Source: Legionella moravica DSM 19234
Lineage (GTDB): Bacteria; Pseudomonadota; Gammaproteobacteria; Legionellales; Legionellaceae
Assembly (NCBI RefSeq): GCF_000423305.1
Contig: NZ_KE384004.1
Span: 39,903-103,902 of the forward strand
Direction: 5' to 3'
DNA: 64,000 nt
The position numbers and the translations under genes are program-made. The notes beneath the pieces were generated by a model. That model was not told the DNA's origin, searched no databases, and saw only the letters and a list, made by a program, of their open reading frames with translations. Positions 63,961 to 64,000 of this stretch are shown here, one piece after another; position 1 is the first letter of the stretch; the number at the start of each line of letters is the position of its first letter.

Positions 63961-64000
63961 TCCCCTCGCCCCTTTGGCATCGGTTTATTTTGATGAATAG

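Noticed and set aside
1..64000. CRISPR array or cas genes
   Set aside because: No regularly spaced repeats of CRISPR type and no Cas proteins seen; the tandem short repeats are operators or arm sites.

Overview
The window is from a Legionella chromosome, probably not L. pneumophila itself. Signs of the genus are a RalF-type Sec7 effector whose sequence differs clearly from the L. pneumophila protein as I remember it, ankyrin, LRR and kinase-like effector candidates, an Lvh-type type IVA secretion locus with lvrA-E accessory genes, and a tmRNA with tag ANDENFAGGEAIAA. Base composition is AT-rich throughout.

Layout. 0.1-13.3 kb is chromosomal: a secreted protein, a membrane HExxH protein, zur divergent from a His-rich P1B-type ATPase with a near-perfect Zur box between them, ralF, an ArsC/Spx-like protein, and a three-gene ABC/FtsX/HlyD export operon. 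13.4-27.1 kb is a patchwork: ankyrin, kinase-like and LRR effector candidates, an SGNH hydrolase, an amidohydrolase, dinD, remnants of a methylase and of IS21, a REP/RAYT transposon with several REP copies, an AbiF-like HEPN abortive-infection gene with a probable upstream small RNA, a nonsense-mutated DUF2779 fragment, and an integrase stump.

27.1-63.3 kb is one integrative conjugative element of about 36.2 kb. It is bounded by a 28-bp direct repeat of the 3' end of ssrA (tmRNA) at 27124 and 63310. In order it carries a type I restriction-modification operon with two embedded accessory genes, a cyclase-like gene cotranscribed with the LvrR-type repressor, the lvrABC-lvhB2-B11-lvhD4-lvrE cluster (mating pore and coupling protein), a MobA/TraA-type relaxase divergent from two small traC/traD-like genes with an oriT between them, a cargo operon (second S24 repressor, small protein, VUT/queuosine-precursor-type transporter, nucleoside/guanine deaminase, secreted NlpC/P60 protein), and an excision/integration module (Cro-like, Xis, tyrosine integrase) beside ssrA. 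The size, target and Lvh content match the known L. pneumophila Paris pP36-type element, which exists both integrated and as a circle.

How it works together. LvrR and a second LexA/CI-type repressor face divergent operons across clear palindromic operators. LvrC (a CsrA paralogue) is translationally coupled to the pilin gene. TraA would nick oriT, and LvhD4 would feed DNA to the LvhB channel. The restriction system, the cyclase-like gene and the VUT-deaminase operon are cargo. Candidates for undescribed biology are the Zur-controlled ATPase with altered catalytic motifs and a leader ORF/hairpin, the repressor-linked cyclase, and the repressor-linked VUT-deaminase operon.
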